Source of the DNA: Silicimonas sp963779765
Lineage (GTDB): Bacteria > Pseudomonadota > Alphaproteobacteria > Rhodobacterales > Rhodobacteraceae
Direction: 5' to 3'
Assembly: GCA_963779765.1 (NCBI GenBank)
Contig: CAVZZP010000003.1
Coordinates: 69,246-133,245, forward strand
Length of the DNA: 64,000 nt
The notes under the pieces were generated by a model. The model saw only the letters and a list, made by a program, of their open reading frames with translations. It was not told the origin of the DNA and did no database searches. The position numbers and the translations under genes were made by a program. Below, one piece after another: positions 36,563 through 45,376 of the stretch. Positions within the stretch are counted from its first letter, which is position 1. Each line of letters begins with the position of its first letter.

Positions 36563-37573
36563 ATGCAAACAAAAAGAACCGCAGTAGTTGCCGGTGGCGC
36601 GGGCTTCGTCGGGTCGCATCTGTGTGATGCCCTGCTGGAGCGGGGGATGAAGGTAATATGCATCGACAGCTTCCAGACCGGTAGGACGCAAAACGTTGCG
36701 GCACTGGAGAACCATCCACGTTTCTCTCTGATCGAGGGCGATATCTGCGACATCACCGCAATGCCCGGGCGGATCGACCGGATCTACAACCTGGCCTGCC
36801 CGGCTTCGCCGCCGCACTACCAAGCCGACCCGGTCCGTACGATGATGACCTGCGTGGTCGGCACAGCCCGACTTCTGGCGCTGGCCGAGGCCCACGGAGC
36901 GCGGTTCTTGCAGGCCTCGACCTCCGAGGTCTATGGCGATCCGGAGTCGCATCCGCAGCGCGAAGATTATGTCGGCCACGTCAACTGCACTGGCCCCCGC
37001 GCCTGCTACGACGAGGGCAAGCGCGCGGCGGAGTCTCTGTGTTTCGACTACGTCCGCGCCGGCCGGCTGGACGTGCGGGTGGCACGGATTTTCAACACCT
37101 ACGGGCCTCGGATGCGCGCCGATGACGGGCGGATCGTGTCGAACCTGCTGGTCCAGGCACTGGCAGACCGGCCGATGACGATCTACGGCGACGGAGAGCA
37201 GACGCGCTCGTTCTGCTATGTTTCGGATCTGATCGACGGGCTGATCCGGCTGATGGAGGTCGAGCCGGCGCCGGACGGGGCGGTGAACCTCGGCAATCCG
37301 GGCGAATTCTCGGTCATGGAGCTGGCGGCGCTGGTACGCGAACTCGTTCCGGGCACGGCGCCGATCGAGTTCCTGCCCAAGCCGCAAGACGATCCCAGAC
37401 GACGCAAGCCCGACATCTCGCGCGCCGAGGCTCTGCTGGGATGGAAGCCAAAAGTCTCTTTGGCCGAAGGCCTGCCGTTAACGGCGGCGTGGTTCCAGAT
37501 GGACCGGGAGGTCGCACTCCCCGTGCCTGGCAGACGAGCCAACGGCGCTGAAATGGCTGCGGGGATGCGCTGA
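36563..37573 (+). CDS. uxs: UDP-glucuronate decarboxylase (UDP-xylose synthase)
   Basis: A 336-residue extended SDR closely following UXS enzymes: GGAGFVGSHL at 11-20, LACPASPPHYQ near residue 78, ASTSEVYGDP, Tyr149/Lys153 in CYDEGKR, and RIFNTYGPRM, then SFCYVSDL. It converts UDP-glucuronate to UDP-xylose, a donor the cluster transferases could use. The ribosome site is GGAGAAGG before the ATG. Its start follows the third CgeB gene after 58 bp and its end overlaps the methyltransferase gene by one base. UDP-glucuronate must come from a dehydrogenase elsewhere, since no ugd gene is in the window. Confidence 0.92.
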   Translation: MQTKRTAVVAGGAGFVGSHLCDALLERGMKVICIDSFQTGRTQNVAALENHPRFSLIEGDICDITAMPGRIDRIYNLACPASPPHYQADPVRTMMTCVVGTARLLALAEAHGARFLQASTSEVYGDPESHPQREDYVGHVNCTGPRACYDEGKRAAESLCFDYVRAGRLDVRVARIFNTYGPRMRADDGRIVSNLLVQALADRPMTIYGDGEQTRSFCYVSDLIDGLIRLMEVEPAPDGAVNLGNPGEFSVMELAALVRELVPGTAPIEFLPKPQDDPRRRKPDISRAEALLGWKPKVSLAEGLPLTAAWFQMDREVALPVPGRRANGAEMAAGMR

Positions 37574-38319
37574 TGGACACGCCCGATCTCAGAACGCGGA
37601 TCGAGGATCTGCGTCCGTGGTTCCATAACCTGCATTTGGGTGGGGTCGAGACCGCGCCGGATCACCCGCTCGGCGACTATCCGACCTTCAAGTGGCAGGG
37701 CTTTTCGCATGTCATACCCGAGGACCTGCAAGGCGCCAGCGTACTGGATATCGGCTGCAACGCCGGCTTCTATTCGCTTGAAATGGCTCGCCGCGGCGCC
37801 GGACGTGTGGTCGGGATCGACACGGATTCACGATATCTCGCTCAGGCCCGACTGGCAGCCGAGGTCGAGGCGCGTGGACTGAAAACGCCGATCGAGTTCC
37901 GCCAGCTCTCGGTCTACCAAGTGGCCGAGCTGGGCGAGCGGTTCGATCTCGTCATTTTCATGGGCGTTCTCTACCACCTGCGCCACCCCCTCCTGGCACT
38001 TGATCTGCTCTGGGAGCATGCCGTGGGCGACCGAATGTTGTTCCAGTCGATGCAGCGCGGCTCCGACGAGGTATTCGACACCGAACCGGACTACCCGTTC
38101 TCCGAATGGGCCGAACTGGAACGTCCCGACTTCCCGCGGCTCTACTTCATCGAGAAGCGCTACGCTCAGGATCCGACCAACTGGTTCGTTCCCAATCGCG
38201 CCGCCGCCGAGGCCATGCTGCGCTCCTCCGGCTTTCGCATCGATGCGCAACCCGAGCGCGAGGTCTATCTGTGCACACGGACGGACCGGCCGGAGGCGGT
38301 CTCTGCACCGCCGATCTAA
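37573..38319 (+). CDS. CmoB-like SAM-dependent methyltransferase (TIGR04290-type)
   Basis: A 248-residue class I methyltransferase. Motif I is VLDIGCNAGFYSLE at about residues 57-70, followed by acidic GIDTD and the MGVLYHLRHPL helix, as in tRNA wobble-uridine enzymes of the CmoB kind. A subset of this family (TIGR04290) is found in glycan clusters of alphaproteobacteria rather than tRNA loci. It probably O-methylates the glycan or a sugar nucleotide here; this is inference from its place as last gene of the cluster. The ATG shares a base with the upstream TGA. Confidence 0.85.
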   Translation: MDTPDLRTRIEDLRPWFHNLHLGGVETAPDHPLGDYPTFKWQGFSHVIPEDLQGASVLDIGCNAGFYSLEMARRGAGRVVGIDTDSRYLAQARLAAEVEARGLKTPIEFRQLSVYQVAELGERFDLVIFMGVLYHLRHPLLALDLLWEHAVGDRMLFQSMQRGSDEVFDTEPDYPFSEWAELERPDFPRLYFIEKRYAQDPTNWFVPNRAAAEAMLRSSGFRIDAQPEREVYLCTRTDRPEAVSAPPI

Positions 38320-38580
38320 CGCCGGGATCAGAGATGGCGACCAGTAAAGCTCCGCAGAAAAACAACAAGAAGCAGACGCTGCCTACCCCGTGCCGCGAGA
38401 GCGCACACTCGAGCTTCTCGGTCACGTTGAGCACATATGTGCGCTACCAGCCCGACCCCATGCTCTAGTTCGTGCAGCACCTCGACTTCTCCGAACCTCG
38501 GAAAGGACCGAGCTAGGTTCGGCGAAACGGTGCACCCTTCGCAAAATGAGCCTCAGGTCCGCAGAAGTTCTTGATGATAT

Positions 38581-38655
38581 TGGTGGGTGATGAGGGATTT
38601 GAACCCCCGACATCTTCGATGTGAACGAAGCGCTCTACCACTGAGCTAATCACCC
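38581..38655 (-). tRNA. tRNA-Val (CAC)
   Basis: A 75-base cloverleaf with encoded CCA. The acceptor GGGTGAT pairs with ATCACCC, the T arm is GGGGG-TTCAAAT-CCCTC, and the anticodon loop TTCACAT gives CAC. Its 3' end faces the glycan cluster, the arrangement used by tRNA-targeted islands, although no integrase or matching repeat was seen. Between 38320 and 38580 I see no gene. Confidence 0.95.
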
Positions 38656-38701
38656 GCCGGACGCCCTCTTAGCGCCGTCATGGCATCGGTGCAAGCGTGG
38701 A

Positions 38702-39109
38702 TCAGGGAGCGCCGACGGTCGTCGTTTCAGCGGGCGCGCCTTCCGCGAGGGATAGGCAACGCTCATCCGATCCGCGGCGGAAAAGCACGGAACCGAAGAC
38801 CTTGTGCCGCCAACGTCGGACGCAGATCGTCTCGCCCCGTTCCAGCACGGCGTCGCTCTGCCGCGCAGGGATCTGCACCTTCGTGCCGTCCCCGAGGCTC
38901 ACGGCCATCCAGACCCTAACGCCGTCTTCTCCATTGACCTGATAGAAATGATCGACGGTGCCGTCAGTGGGTTCGAACTCCTCGAAGTTGGAGAAAAGCA
39001 GCCACGTCCCCGTCGCCAGAAACCCGAAAAACAGCGCCCAACCTAGCGCAACGCGAAGCCGCTGGCGCCGAAGGATGCGGCGGATGTCCCCGTCGCGCGA
39101 GGGCTTCAA
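38702..39109 (-). CDS. Single-pass membrane protein, unknown
   Basis: A 135-residue protein: a basic N-terminus (RRILRRQRLR), one membrane helix (VALGWALFFGFLATGTWLLF, about 20-39) and a soluble C-terminal part probably in the periplasm, with two Cys. It ends next to the enolase gene in the same orientation, 15 bp after that gene's stop, so they may form an operon. I recognise no family. Confidence 0.6.
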   Translation of the reverse strand: MKPSRDGDIRRILRRQRLRVALGWALFFGFLATGTWLLFSNFEEFEPTDGTVDHFYQVNGEDGVRVWMAVSLGDGTKVQIPARQSDAVLERGETICVRRWRHKVFGSVLFRRGSDERCLSLAEGAPAETTTVGAP

Positions 39110-39124
39110 CGGTCCTTCCGGGGG

Positions 39125-40402
39125 TTAGGATCGAAGGATCGAGCGTCCCGCATAGATCGCCGTTTCGTCCAGCGCTTCCTCGATACGGATAAGCTGGTTG
39201 TACTTCGCCAGCCGGTCCGACCGCGCCAGCGAGCCGGTCTTGATCTGACCGCAGTTGGTGGCGACGGCGAGATCGGCGATGGTGGCGTCCTCGGTCTCGC
39301 CCGAGCGATGGCTCATCACGGAGGTGAAGCGCGCGCGGTTCGCCATGTTGACGGCCGCCAGCGTCTCGGAAAGCGTTCCGATCTGGTTCACCTTGACGAG
39401 AAGCGCGTTTCCGCAGCCTTCCTCGATGCCCCGCGACAGTCGCACCGGATTGGTGACGAAGAGATCGTCGCCGACAAGCTGGACCTGATCGCCGAGGACA
39501 TGCGTCAGCGTTGCCCAGCCATCCCAGTCGTCCTCGGCGCAGCCGTCCTCAATGGAAAGGATCGGGTAGTCCGCGACCAGCGCCTGGAGGTAGGAGACGT
39601 TCTCGTCCGAGGTGAGCGACTTGCCCTCGCCCTTCATCTCGTACTTGCCGTCGCGGTAGTATTCGGTCGAGGCGCAGTCGAGCGCCAGCATGATGTCGTC
39701 GCCGGGCGCATAGCCCGCCTTCTCGACCGCCCTCAGGATGAAGTCGAGCGCGTCGCGCGTGGACGACAGGTTGGGCGCAAAGCCGCCCTCGTCGCCGATG
39801 CCGGTCGAGAGCCCCGCCGAAGACAGTTCCTTCTTCAGCGTGTGGAAGATTTCGGAGCCCATCCGCACAGCCTCGCGGATGTTCTCCGCGCTGACCGGCA
39901 TGATCATGAATTCCTGAATGTCGATCGGGTTGTCCGCGTGTTCGCCGCCATTGATGATGTTCATCATGGGCACGGGCAGGACGCGCGCCGAGGTGCCGCC
40001 GACATAGCGATAGAGCGGCTGCTCACAGTAGTCGGCGGCGGCCTTCGCCGTTGCGAGCGAGACGCCGAGGATCGCGTTGGCGCCAAGGCGGCCCTTGTTC
40101 GGCGTGCCGTCGAGTTCGATCATCGCGGCGTCGATGGCCTCCTGCTCGGTCGCGTCGAAGCCGACGAGGGCATCTGCGATCTCGCCGTTGACAGCCATCA
40201 CCGCCTCGAGAACGCCCTTGCCCATGTAGCGGGACTTGTCGCCGTCGCGCTTCTCGACCGCCTCGTGCGCGCCCGTCGACGCCCCCGAGGGAACGGCGGC
40301 GCGGCCCATGGTGCCGTCCTCGAGCGTCACGTCGACCTCGACCGTGGGGTTGCCGCGGCTATCGAGGATCTCGCGGGCGTGGATGTCGATGATGGTGCTC
40401 AT
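39125..40402 (-). CDS. eno: Enolase
   Basis: A 425-residue enolase, converting 2-phosphoglycerate to phosphoenolpyruvate. The start STIIDIHAREILDSRGNPTVEVD and the acidic metal residues in ALDCASTEYY and SIEDG are normal, as is the SHRSGETED signature near the C-terminus. The length matches the family. pgk and the class I aldolase lie a few kilobases away on the other strand. Confidence 0.98.
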   Translation of the reverse strand: MSTIIDIHAREILDSRGNPTVEVDVTLEDGTMGRAAVPSGASTGAHEAVEKRDGDKSRYMGKGVLEAVMAVNGEIADALVGFDATEQEAIDAAMIELDGTPNKGRLGANAILGVSLATAKAAADYCEQPLYRYVGGTSARVLPVPMMNIINGGEHADNPIDIQEFMIMPVSAENIREAVRMGSEIFHTLKKELSSAGLSTGIGDEGGFAPNLSSTRDALDFILRAVEKAGYAPGDDIMLALDCASTEYYRDGKYEMKGEGKSLTSDENVSYLQALVADYPILSIEDGCAEDDWDGWATLTHVLGDQVQLVGDDLFVTNPVRLSRGIEEGCGNALLVKVNQIGTLSETLAAVNMANRARFTSVMSHRSGETEDATIADLAVATNCGQIKTGSLARSDRLAKYNQLIRIEEALDETAIYAGRSILRS

Positions 40403-40630
40403 GCTGGGCTTCCCCTTGGGACGGTGGCGAGTCGTGGGCTCGCTATATCAGGGGTTCGCACGAGGGGAAACGCGGGCGACGTTCCGGGAACGAGCGGGCA
40501 GCACACGGTGCAGAGGCGCTCCATCGTCACCAGAGAGTTTCCGCTTGGTGCGAAAGAGGACCGATTTTCGCCCAATTCCAGGCATGATCGGTGGATTAGG
40601 TGGCTTTTGCCGCCTCACCCGCGGCACGGG

Positions 40631-40679
40631 ACGCACTCACTCGACCAACCCGGGACAACTCACTCACTCAATCACTCAC
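40631..40679. repeat. Short ACTC/CACT-rich tandem repeat
   Basis: About four to five degenerate copies of the tetramer CACT (ACTCACTCACTCAATCACTC in the core) lie at and just beyond the 3' end of the DMT gene, in the 265-bp gap to eno. On the minus strand this gives several TGA stops in a row. No further gene is seen in the gap. Confidence 0.5.
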
Positions 40680-41546
40680 CCGCTTCCGCGCGGCGCTTCG
40701 GCGCTCGCGCAGGAAGGCATAGAGACCCGAGCCCACGATCATCGCCGATCCGACCCAGGTCGCGGCGTCAGGCACTTCTCCGAACAGCGCGTAGGCCACG
40801 AACAGCGCGAAGACGATCCGCGTATAGCGGAACGGCGCGACCGCCGAGACCTCGCCCGTGCGCATGGCCACGGTGATGAGCGTGATGGCGACGGAAGCGC
40901 AGGCAGTCATCCCCGCGAGGTAAAGCGTCGTCGGCACGTTCATGGGTTTCCAGCCACCCTCGAAGGGCAAAAGGCAGAGGCCCGCAATTGTCAGCGCGAG
41001 CATGGACCAGGCCACCGCGAAGGGCGTGGAAACCGAACGCGGCAGCACGCGGCTGGCCAGGTCGCGCGCGCCCAGGCCGACGATGTAGAGAAGCACCCAG
41101 AGGACATTGGCGTCGAAGCCCGCAAAGCCGGGTCGCAGGATGAGAAGAACGCCCGCCATGCCGACCGACACGGCGAGCCAGCGCCGCCAGCCGACCTGTT
41201 CGCCAAGAAACAACGCAGCGCCGACGGTGACGGCCAGCGGCAGCGCCTGCCCCATGACGGTGACCGTCGAGAGCGGCACGAGGCCGAGGGCTATGATGAT
41301 GCCGACCGAGCCGATCACCTCACCCGTCGAGCGGATGACCATGACGCGGCCGAGGGCCGAGCGGTCGAGAAACCGCTCGCCGTTCAGCTTCAGCACGCTG
41401 AAGAAGATCAGGAAGATCGCCGCCGAGGTGACGGCGGTGATCTGTCCGGGCCCGATGCTGCGCGAGGCGAGCTTGATGGTGGCGTCGACGCCGGCGAAAG
41501 CCGCCATCGACAGGGTCATCAGCAGGATGGCGCGGGTGTTGTTCAC
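40668..41546 (-). CDS. DMT-superfamily (EamA) transporter
   Basis: A 292-residue permease with about ten helices in two EamA repeats (roughly 1-140 and 150-285). Features include LLMTLSMAAFAGVDATIKLA at the start and the charge-poor core of the drug/metabolite exporter family. The substrate is unknown. It is followed on the same strand by a low-complexity CACT repeat. Upstream in the same orientation are two cyclophilin genes, 15 bp away, so they may be cotranscribed. Confidence 0.85.
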   Translation of the reverse strand: MNNTRAILLMTLSMAAFAGVDATIKLASRSIGPGQITAVTSAAIFLIFFSVLKLNGERFLDRSALGRVMVIRSTGEVIGSVGIIIALGLVPLSTVTVMGQALPLAVTVGAALFLGEQVGWRRWLAVSVGMAGVLLILRPGFAGFDANVLWVLLYIVGLGARDLASRVLPRSVSTPFAVAWSMLALTIAGLCLLPFEGGWKPMNVPTTLYLAGMTACASVAITLITVAMRTGEVSAVAPFRYTRIVFALFVAYALFGEVPDAATWVGSAMIVGSGLYAFLRERRSAARKRVSD

Positions 41547-41561
41547 GCGCCCGGCCTGCCG

Positions 41562-42125
41562 TCAGCGTTCAATCGAGACGTCCTGCATCACGTCGGGCGT
41601 GTCCGACACCGAGCCGTTGGGACCGGCCCCTCGCTTGATCGCGTCGACGATGTCCATGCCCTCGATCACGCGGCCGACGACGGTGTACTGGCCGTTCAGG
41701 AAATGGCCTTCGTCGAACATGATGAAGAACTGGCTGTTGGCGCTGTTCGGATCCTGCGCCCGGGCCATTCCGACGACGCCGCGGTCGAAGGGGATGTCGC
41801 CGAACTCGGCAGCGATGTCGGGACGCGACGAACCACCCATGCCGGCCTGGCTCATGTCGCCGTCCGACTTGCCGAACTCGACGTCGCCGGTCTGGGCCAT
41901 GAAGCCGTCGATTACGCGGTGGAAGACGACGCCATCATAGGCGCCCTCTTCTGCCAGAGCGGCGATCTGGGCGACGTGCTGAGGAGCGGTTTCCTCGAAC
42001 AGGTCGATGACGACGCGACCGTTGGCCTCGCCCGCGACTTCGATGACGAGGTTCGGGCCGGGGCCGTCTTCTTGCGCGAACGCAGGCGTGGCGACAAGGG
42101 CAAAAGCAAGCAATATCTTACGCAT
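41562..42125 (-). CDS. Periplasmic cyclophilin-type peptidylprolyl isomerase
   Basis: A 187-residue cyclophilin with a signal peptide (MRKILLAFALVATPAFAQ, cut after AFA). The domain holds FHRVIDGFMAQTGD, with the catalytic Arg, and SANSQFFIMFDEGHFLNGQYTVVGRVIEG. It should help fold exported proteins. Its start overlaps the end of the next upstream cyclophilin gene by 8 bp. The pair is a periplasmic and a cytoplasmic copy in one transcript. Confidence 0.93.
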   Translation of the reverse strand: MRKILLAFALVATPAFAQEDGPGPNLVIEVAGEANGRVVIDLFEETAPQHVAQIAALAEEGAYDGVVFHRVIDGFMAQTGDVEFGKSDGDMSQAGMGGSSRPDIAAEFGDIPFDRGVVGMARAQDPNSANSQFFIMFDEGHFLNGQYTVVGRVIEGMDIVDAIKRGAGPNGSVSDTPDVMQDVSIER

Positions 42126-42624
42126 CTGAGGCGACCTTCACGCTGATCATCCTGTCGGGGTTCATCGGCGGCTCGCCGCGCGCGATCTTGTCGACATGCT
42201 CCATGCCGCTGATGACGCGGCCATAGACCGTGTATTGCCCGTTCAGGAAATGGTTGTCCTTGAAGTTGATGAAGAACTGGCTGTTGGCCGAGTTCGGGTT
42301 CTGGCTGCGCGCCGCACCAAGGGTGCCGCGGTCGTGGGGGATGCGGCTGAATTCTGCCGGGACGTCGGGCTTCGACGACCCGCCGGTGCCGGCGCGGCGG
42401 ATGTTCAGCCCTTCGCCGTGAATGCCGTGTTCCACGTCGCCGGTCTGGGCCATGAAGCCATCGATCACGCGATGGAAGACGACGCCGTCATAGGAGCCTT
42501 CTCGGGCAAGCTCCTTCATGCGCGCGGCGTGTTGCGGCGCGATGTCGGACATGAGCTCGATGGCGACGGTGCCGTCCTTCAGCTCGATGAGGATGGTGTT
42601 TTCGGGATTTGCGTACTCGGCCAA
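42118..42624 (-). CDS. Cytoplasmic cyclophilin-type peptidylprolyl isomerase
   Basis: A 168-residue cyclophilin without a signal peptide. FHRVIDGFMAQTGD and NPNSANSQFFINFKDNHFLNGQYTVYGRVISG are intact. I place the start at a TTG (LAEYANPEN) because GGAGG stands six bases before it; the frame stays open upstream but with unrelated residues. It overlaps the periplasmic paralogue by 8 bp. Confidence 0.93.
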   Translation of the reverse strand: MAEYANPENTILIELKDGTVAIELMSDIAPQHAARMKELAREGSYDGVVFHRVIDGFMAQTGDVEHGIHGEGLNIRRAGTGGSSKPDVPAEFSRIPHDRGTLGAARSQNPNSANSQFFINFKDNHFLNGQYTVYGRVISGMEHVDKIARGEPPMNPDRMISVKVASDA

Positions 42625-42770
42625 GGGGAGCCTCCTTCTTGTGTCGCGGCGGACCCTAGAGCGAAGGGCAAGGGAGGGAAAGGGGGCCGGAGCAGATGCG
42701 CGGTCCCTCTCCTGTTGACGCTGGCGCGGCATGGCGTAGTTGAGATGGAATGCTCATGCGGGAGACGGAC

Positions 42771-43964
42771 ATGGCCTGGAAGACGCTCGACGACATCGAC
42801 ATGAAGGGCAAGGCGGTGCTGGTCCGGGTCGACCTGAACGTGCCGGTCGAGGATGGACGCGTGACCGACGCGACCCGGATCGAGCGCATCGTGCCGACCA
42901 TCCGCGACATCATGGCGAAAGGCGGCAAGCCCGTGCTGATGGCGCATTTCGACCGCCCGAAGGGCAAGCGCGTGCCCGAGATGTCACTGTCGCTGATCCG
43001 GGACGATGTCGAGCGCATCCTGAGCGTGCCCGTGGTCTTCGCCGAGGACTGCATCGGCGGTCCTGCCAAGACCGCCGTCGCGGCGCTGAAGGAGGGCGAG
43101 GTCCTGCTTCTGGAGAACACGCGCTTCCACGAGGGCGAAGAGAAGAACGACGCGATGTTCGCGGCCTCTCTCGCCGCCCTGGGCGAAGTCTACGTCAACG
43201 ATGCCTTCTCGGCTGCGCATAGAGCGCACGCCTCGACAGAGGGTGTCGCACATCGCCTGCCGTCGGCGGCTGGCCGTCTCATGGAGGCGGAGCTCAAGGC
43301 GCTGTCAGCAGCGCTGACCGAGCCCGAGCGGCCCGTTGTTGCTGTTGTCGGCGGGGCCAAGGTGTCGACCAAGCTCGACCTTCTGGGCAACCTCGTCCGC
43401 AAGGTAAACACGCTGGTGATCGGCGGCGGGATGGCGAACACCTTCCTGGCCGCCCAGGGCCACGACGTCGGCACCTCGCTGGCCGAACACGACATGGCGG
43501 AAACCGTGCGCGAGATCATGGCCAAGGCCGAGGAAGCCGCCTGCGAGATCGTGCTGCCTGTGGATGTAGTCTGCGCGACCGAGTTCAAGGCCCACGCGGA
43601 CCATGTGACGGTGCCCGCCGACGCCTGCCCGCCCGACCGGATGATCCTCGACGCGGGGCCCGAGACGATCGAGCGCATCGCGCAGGTCTTCGAGGGCGCG
43701 AAGACCCTGATCTGGAACGGCCCGCTCGGCGCCTTCGAGATCGAGCCCTTCGATGCGGCGACAATTGCAGCGGCACGCAAGGCGGCGGAGCTGACGAAGG
43801 CGGGGCAACTCGTCTCGGTCGCGGGCGGCGGCGATACGGTCGCGGCGCTGAACGCGGCTGGCGTGGCCGACGATTTCACCTATGTCTCGGCTGCGGGCGG
43901 TGCCTTCCTCGAATGGATGGAAGGCAAGACCCTGCCCGGTGTGGCGGCGCTCGACCAGGACTGA
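42771..43964 (+). CDS. pgk: Phosphoglycerate kinase
   Basis: A 397-residue phosphoglycerate kinase. RVDLNVPVEDGRVTD at the start, AHFDRPKG (substrate binding), VVGGAKVSTKLDLLGNL and the nucleotide-binding VAGGGDTVAAL near the end are all as expected. The ATG at 42771 has GGAGA upstream; the frame is open a few codons further back. It stands 91 bp before the aldolase gene in the same direction. Confidence 0.97.
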   Translation: MAWKTLDDIDMKGKAVLVRVDLNVPVEDGRVTDATRIERIVPTIRDIMAKGGKPVLMAHFDRPKGKRVPEMSLSLIRDDVERILSVPVVFAEDCIGGPAKTAVAALKEGEVLLLENTRFHEGEEKNDAMFAASLAALGEVYVNDAFSAAHRAHASTEGVAHRLPSAAGRLMEAELKALSAALTEPERPVVAVVGGAKVSTKLDLLGNLVRKVNTLVIGGGMANTFLAAQGHDVGTSLAEHDMAETVREIMAKAEEAACEIVLPVDVVCATEFKAHADHVTVPADACPPDRMILDAGPETIERIAQVFEGAKTLIWNGPLGAFEIEPFDAATIAAARKAAELTKAGQLVSVAGGGDTVAALNAAGVADDFTYVSAAGGAFLEWMEGKTLPGVAALDQD

Positions 43965-44055
43965 GCCAATCGGCGCGCCGTTAGCGGCACCAACGTTGAC
44001 AGGCGGCAATGCCCCCCGCAAGAGGGGCCGGAACGTGCAAAGGAATGAGGATATC

Positions 44056-44935
44056 ATGGTCACACAAGCGGAACGGATGCGCACCGGCAAGGGCTTCGTC
44101 GCGGCGCTCGACCAGTCGGGCGGCTCGACCCCCAAGGCCCTCAAGCTCTACGGGATCGGCGAGGATCGCTATTCCTCCGAGGACGAGATGTTCGACCTCA
44201 TCCACGAGATGCGCGCGCGCATCGTGAAGGCGCCCGCCTTCACCGGCGACAAGGTGATCGGCGCCATCCTCTTCGAGATGACGATGGACCGCGACTTCGA
44301 CGGCACCCCCGCCCCCACCTACCTGTGGGAGGAGAAGGGCGTCGTCCCGTTCCTGAAGTGCGACAAGGGGCTAGAGGACGAAGCCGACGGCGTCCAGATC
44401 ATGAAGGATATGGGCGACCTCGACGGACTTCTGAAGCGCGCGAAGGACAAGGGCGTCTTCGGCACCAAGATGCGGTCGGTCATCAACGCGGCGAACGCCG
44501 ACGGCATCCGCCGGAACGTGGCGCAGCAGGCCGAGGTGGGTAAGCGCATTCTTGGTCACGGGCTGGTCCCGATTTTGGAGCCCGAAGTCAACATCAAGAT
44601 CTCCGACAAGGCCGAGGCCGAGACGATGCTGCGCGACGCGATTATGGCCGAGCTCGACCGGATGGATGAGGAGGTCATGCTGAAGCTGTCGCTGCCCTCC
44701 GAGGCCGATTTCTACAAGCCGCTGATCGAACATCCGAAGGTCATGCGTGTCGTCGCCCTGTCGGGCGGCTATTCGCGAGACGAGGCCAATAGGCTTCTCG
44801 CCCAGAACCACGGCATGATCGCGAGCTTCAGCCGCGCGCTGAGCGAGGGGCTGTCGGACCAGCAGTCGGACGACGAGTTCAATGCGACGCTGGCCGAGAC
44901 GATCGAACTCGATCTATCGCGCGTCGATTACCTGA
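44056..44935 (+). CDS. fbaB: Class I fructose-bisphosphate aldolase, with an apparent 1-base insertion near its 3' end
   Basis: A class I aldolase of about 293 residues: GFVAALDQSGGSTPKALKLYG at the start, VPILEPEVNIK in the middle, the Schiff-base Lys in VMLKLSLP. The literal frame continues past the expected end into the region of the DivIC gene, to 45075. Removing one base near 44,909 restores the family C-terminus (ETIES-IYRASIT) and a stop at 44933-44935, followed directly by a terminator hairpin. I therefore end the gene at 44935 and treat the extra base as a likely sequencing error. It lies downstream of pgk and acts in glycolysis or gluconeogenesis. Confidence 0.88.
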
Positions 44936-44941
44936 GCCGAG

Positions 44942-44964
44942 GGCGCCCGGACCATTCGGGCGCC
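44942..44964 (+). terminator. Hairpin terminator after the aldolase gene
   Basis: A perfect 8-bp stem (GGCGCCCG with CGGGCGCC) and 7-base loop start six bases after the corrected stop. Its position inside the over-extended frame supports the corrected gene end. There is no good T-run. Confidence 0.7.
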
Positions 44965-45076
44965 GCTCGCGCAGTATATTGCCGAGGCCATGAAATAAGG
45001 GGTTTTCTTCGGCAAATCACCATGCCAGAATCAACGCCGAAGCCATCCCGCAGAGGATGGACGAAGGGGCAGTGAC

Positions 45077-45376
45077 TTGACGGCACTCAACAGACCCGGC
45101 CTTGGCGTCGTCGCGTATTTCGCGCTGATGTTTTCGCTTGGCGTCTATTTCCTGTTCGCGAGCGTCCAGGGCGATTTCGGCCTGTTCCGCAGGGTCGAGA
45201 TCGAGGCCGAGGCGATGACCTTGTCCGCCGAGCGCGAGCGTCTGGCGGCCGAAGTCGCGGCGCTCGAGAACAAGACGAAACGCCTGTCCGATACCTACCT
45301 CGACCTGGACCTGCTCGACGAACAGGCGCGCGACGTCCTGGGCCTCGTCCGCTCGGACGAGATCATCCTCAACTGA
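45077..45376 (+). CDS. DivIC/FtsB-type septum formation protein
   Basis: A 99-residue single-pass membrane protein: a short N-terminus, one helix (VVAYFALMFSLGVYFLFA), then a leucine-rich coiled coil and the tail LDLLDEQARDVLGLVRSDEIIL, as in FtsB/DivIC of Rhodobacteraceae. It should help assemble the divisome with FtsL and FtsQ. The start is a TTG at 45077. It converges with the alpha/beta hydrolase gene, overlapping by 8 bp. It lies between the aldolase and pdhA genes, a known arrangement in this family. Confidence 0.88.
   Translation: MTALNRPGLGVVAYFALMFSLGVYFLFASVQGDFGLFRRVEIEAEAMTLSAERERLAAEVAALENKTKRLSDTYLDLDLLDEQARDVLGLVRSDEIILN

Noticed and set aside
40631..40679. Short tandem CACT repeat taken as a possible CRISPR start
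   Set aside because: Four-base units with no spacers; simple sequence only.
44936..45075. 46-residue extension of the class I aldolase
   Set aside because: Produced by a single extra base; the family C-terminus, a stop and a hairpin all indicate the end at 44935.
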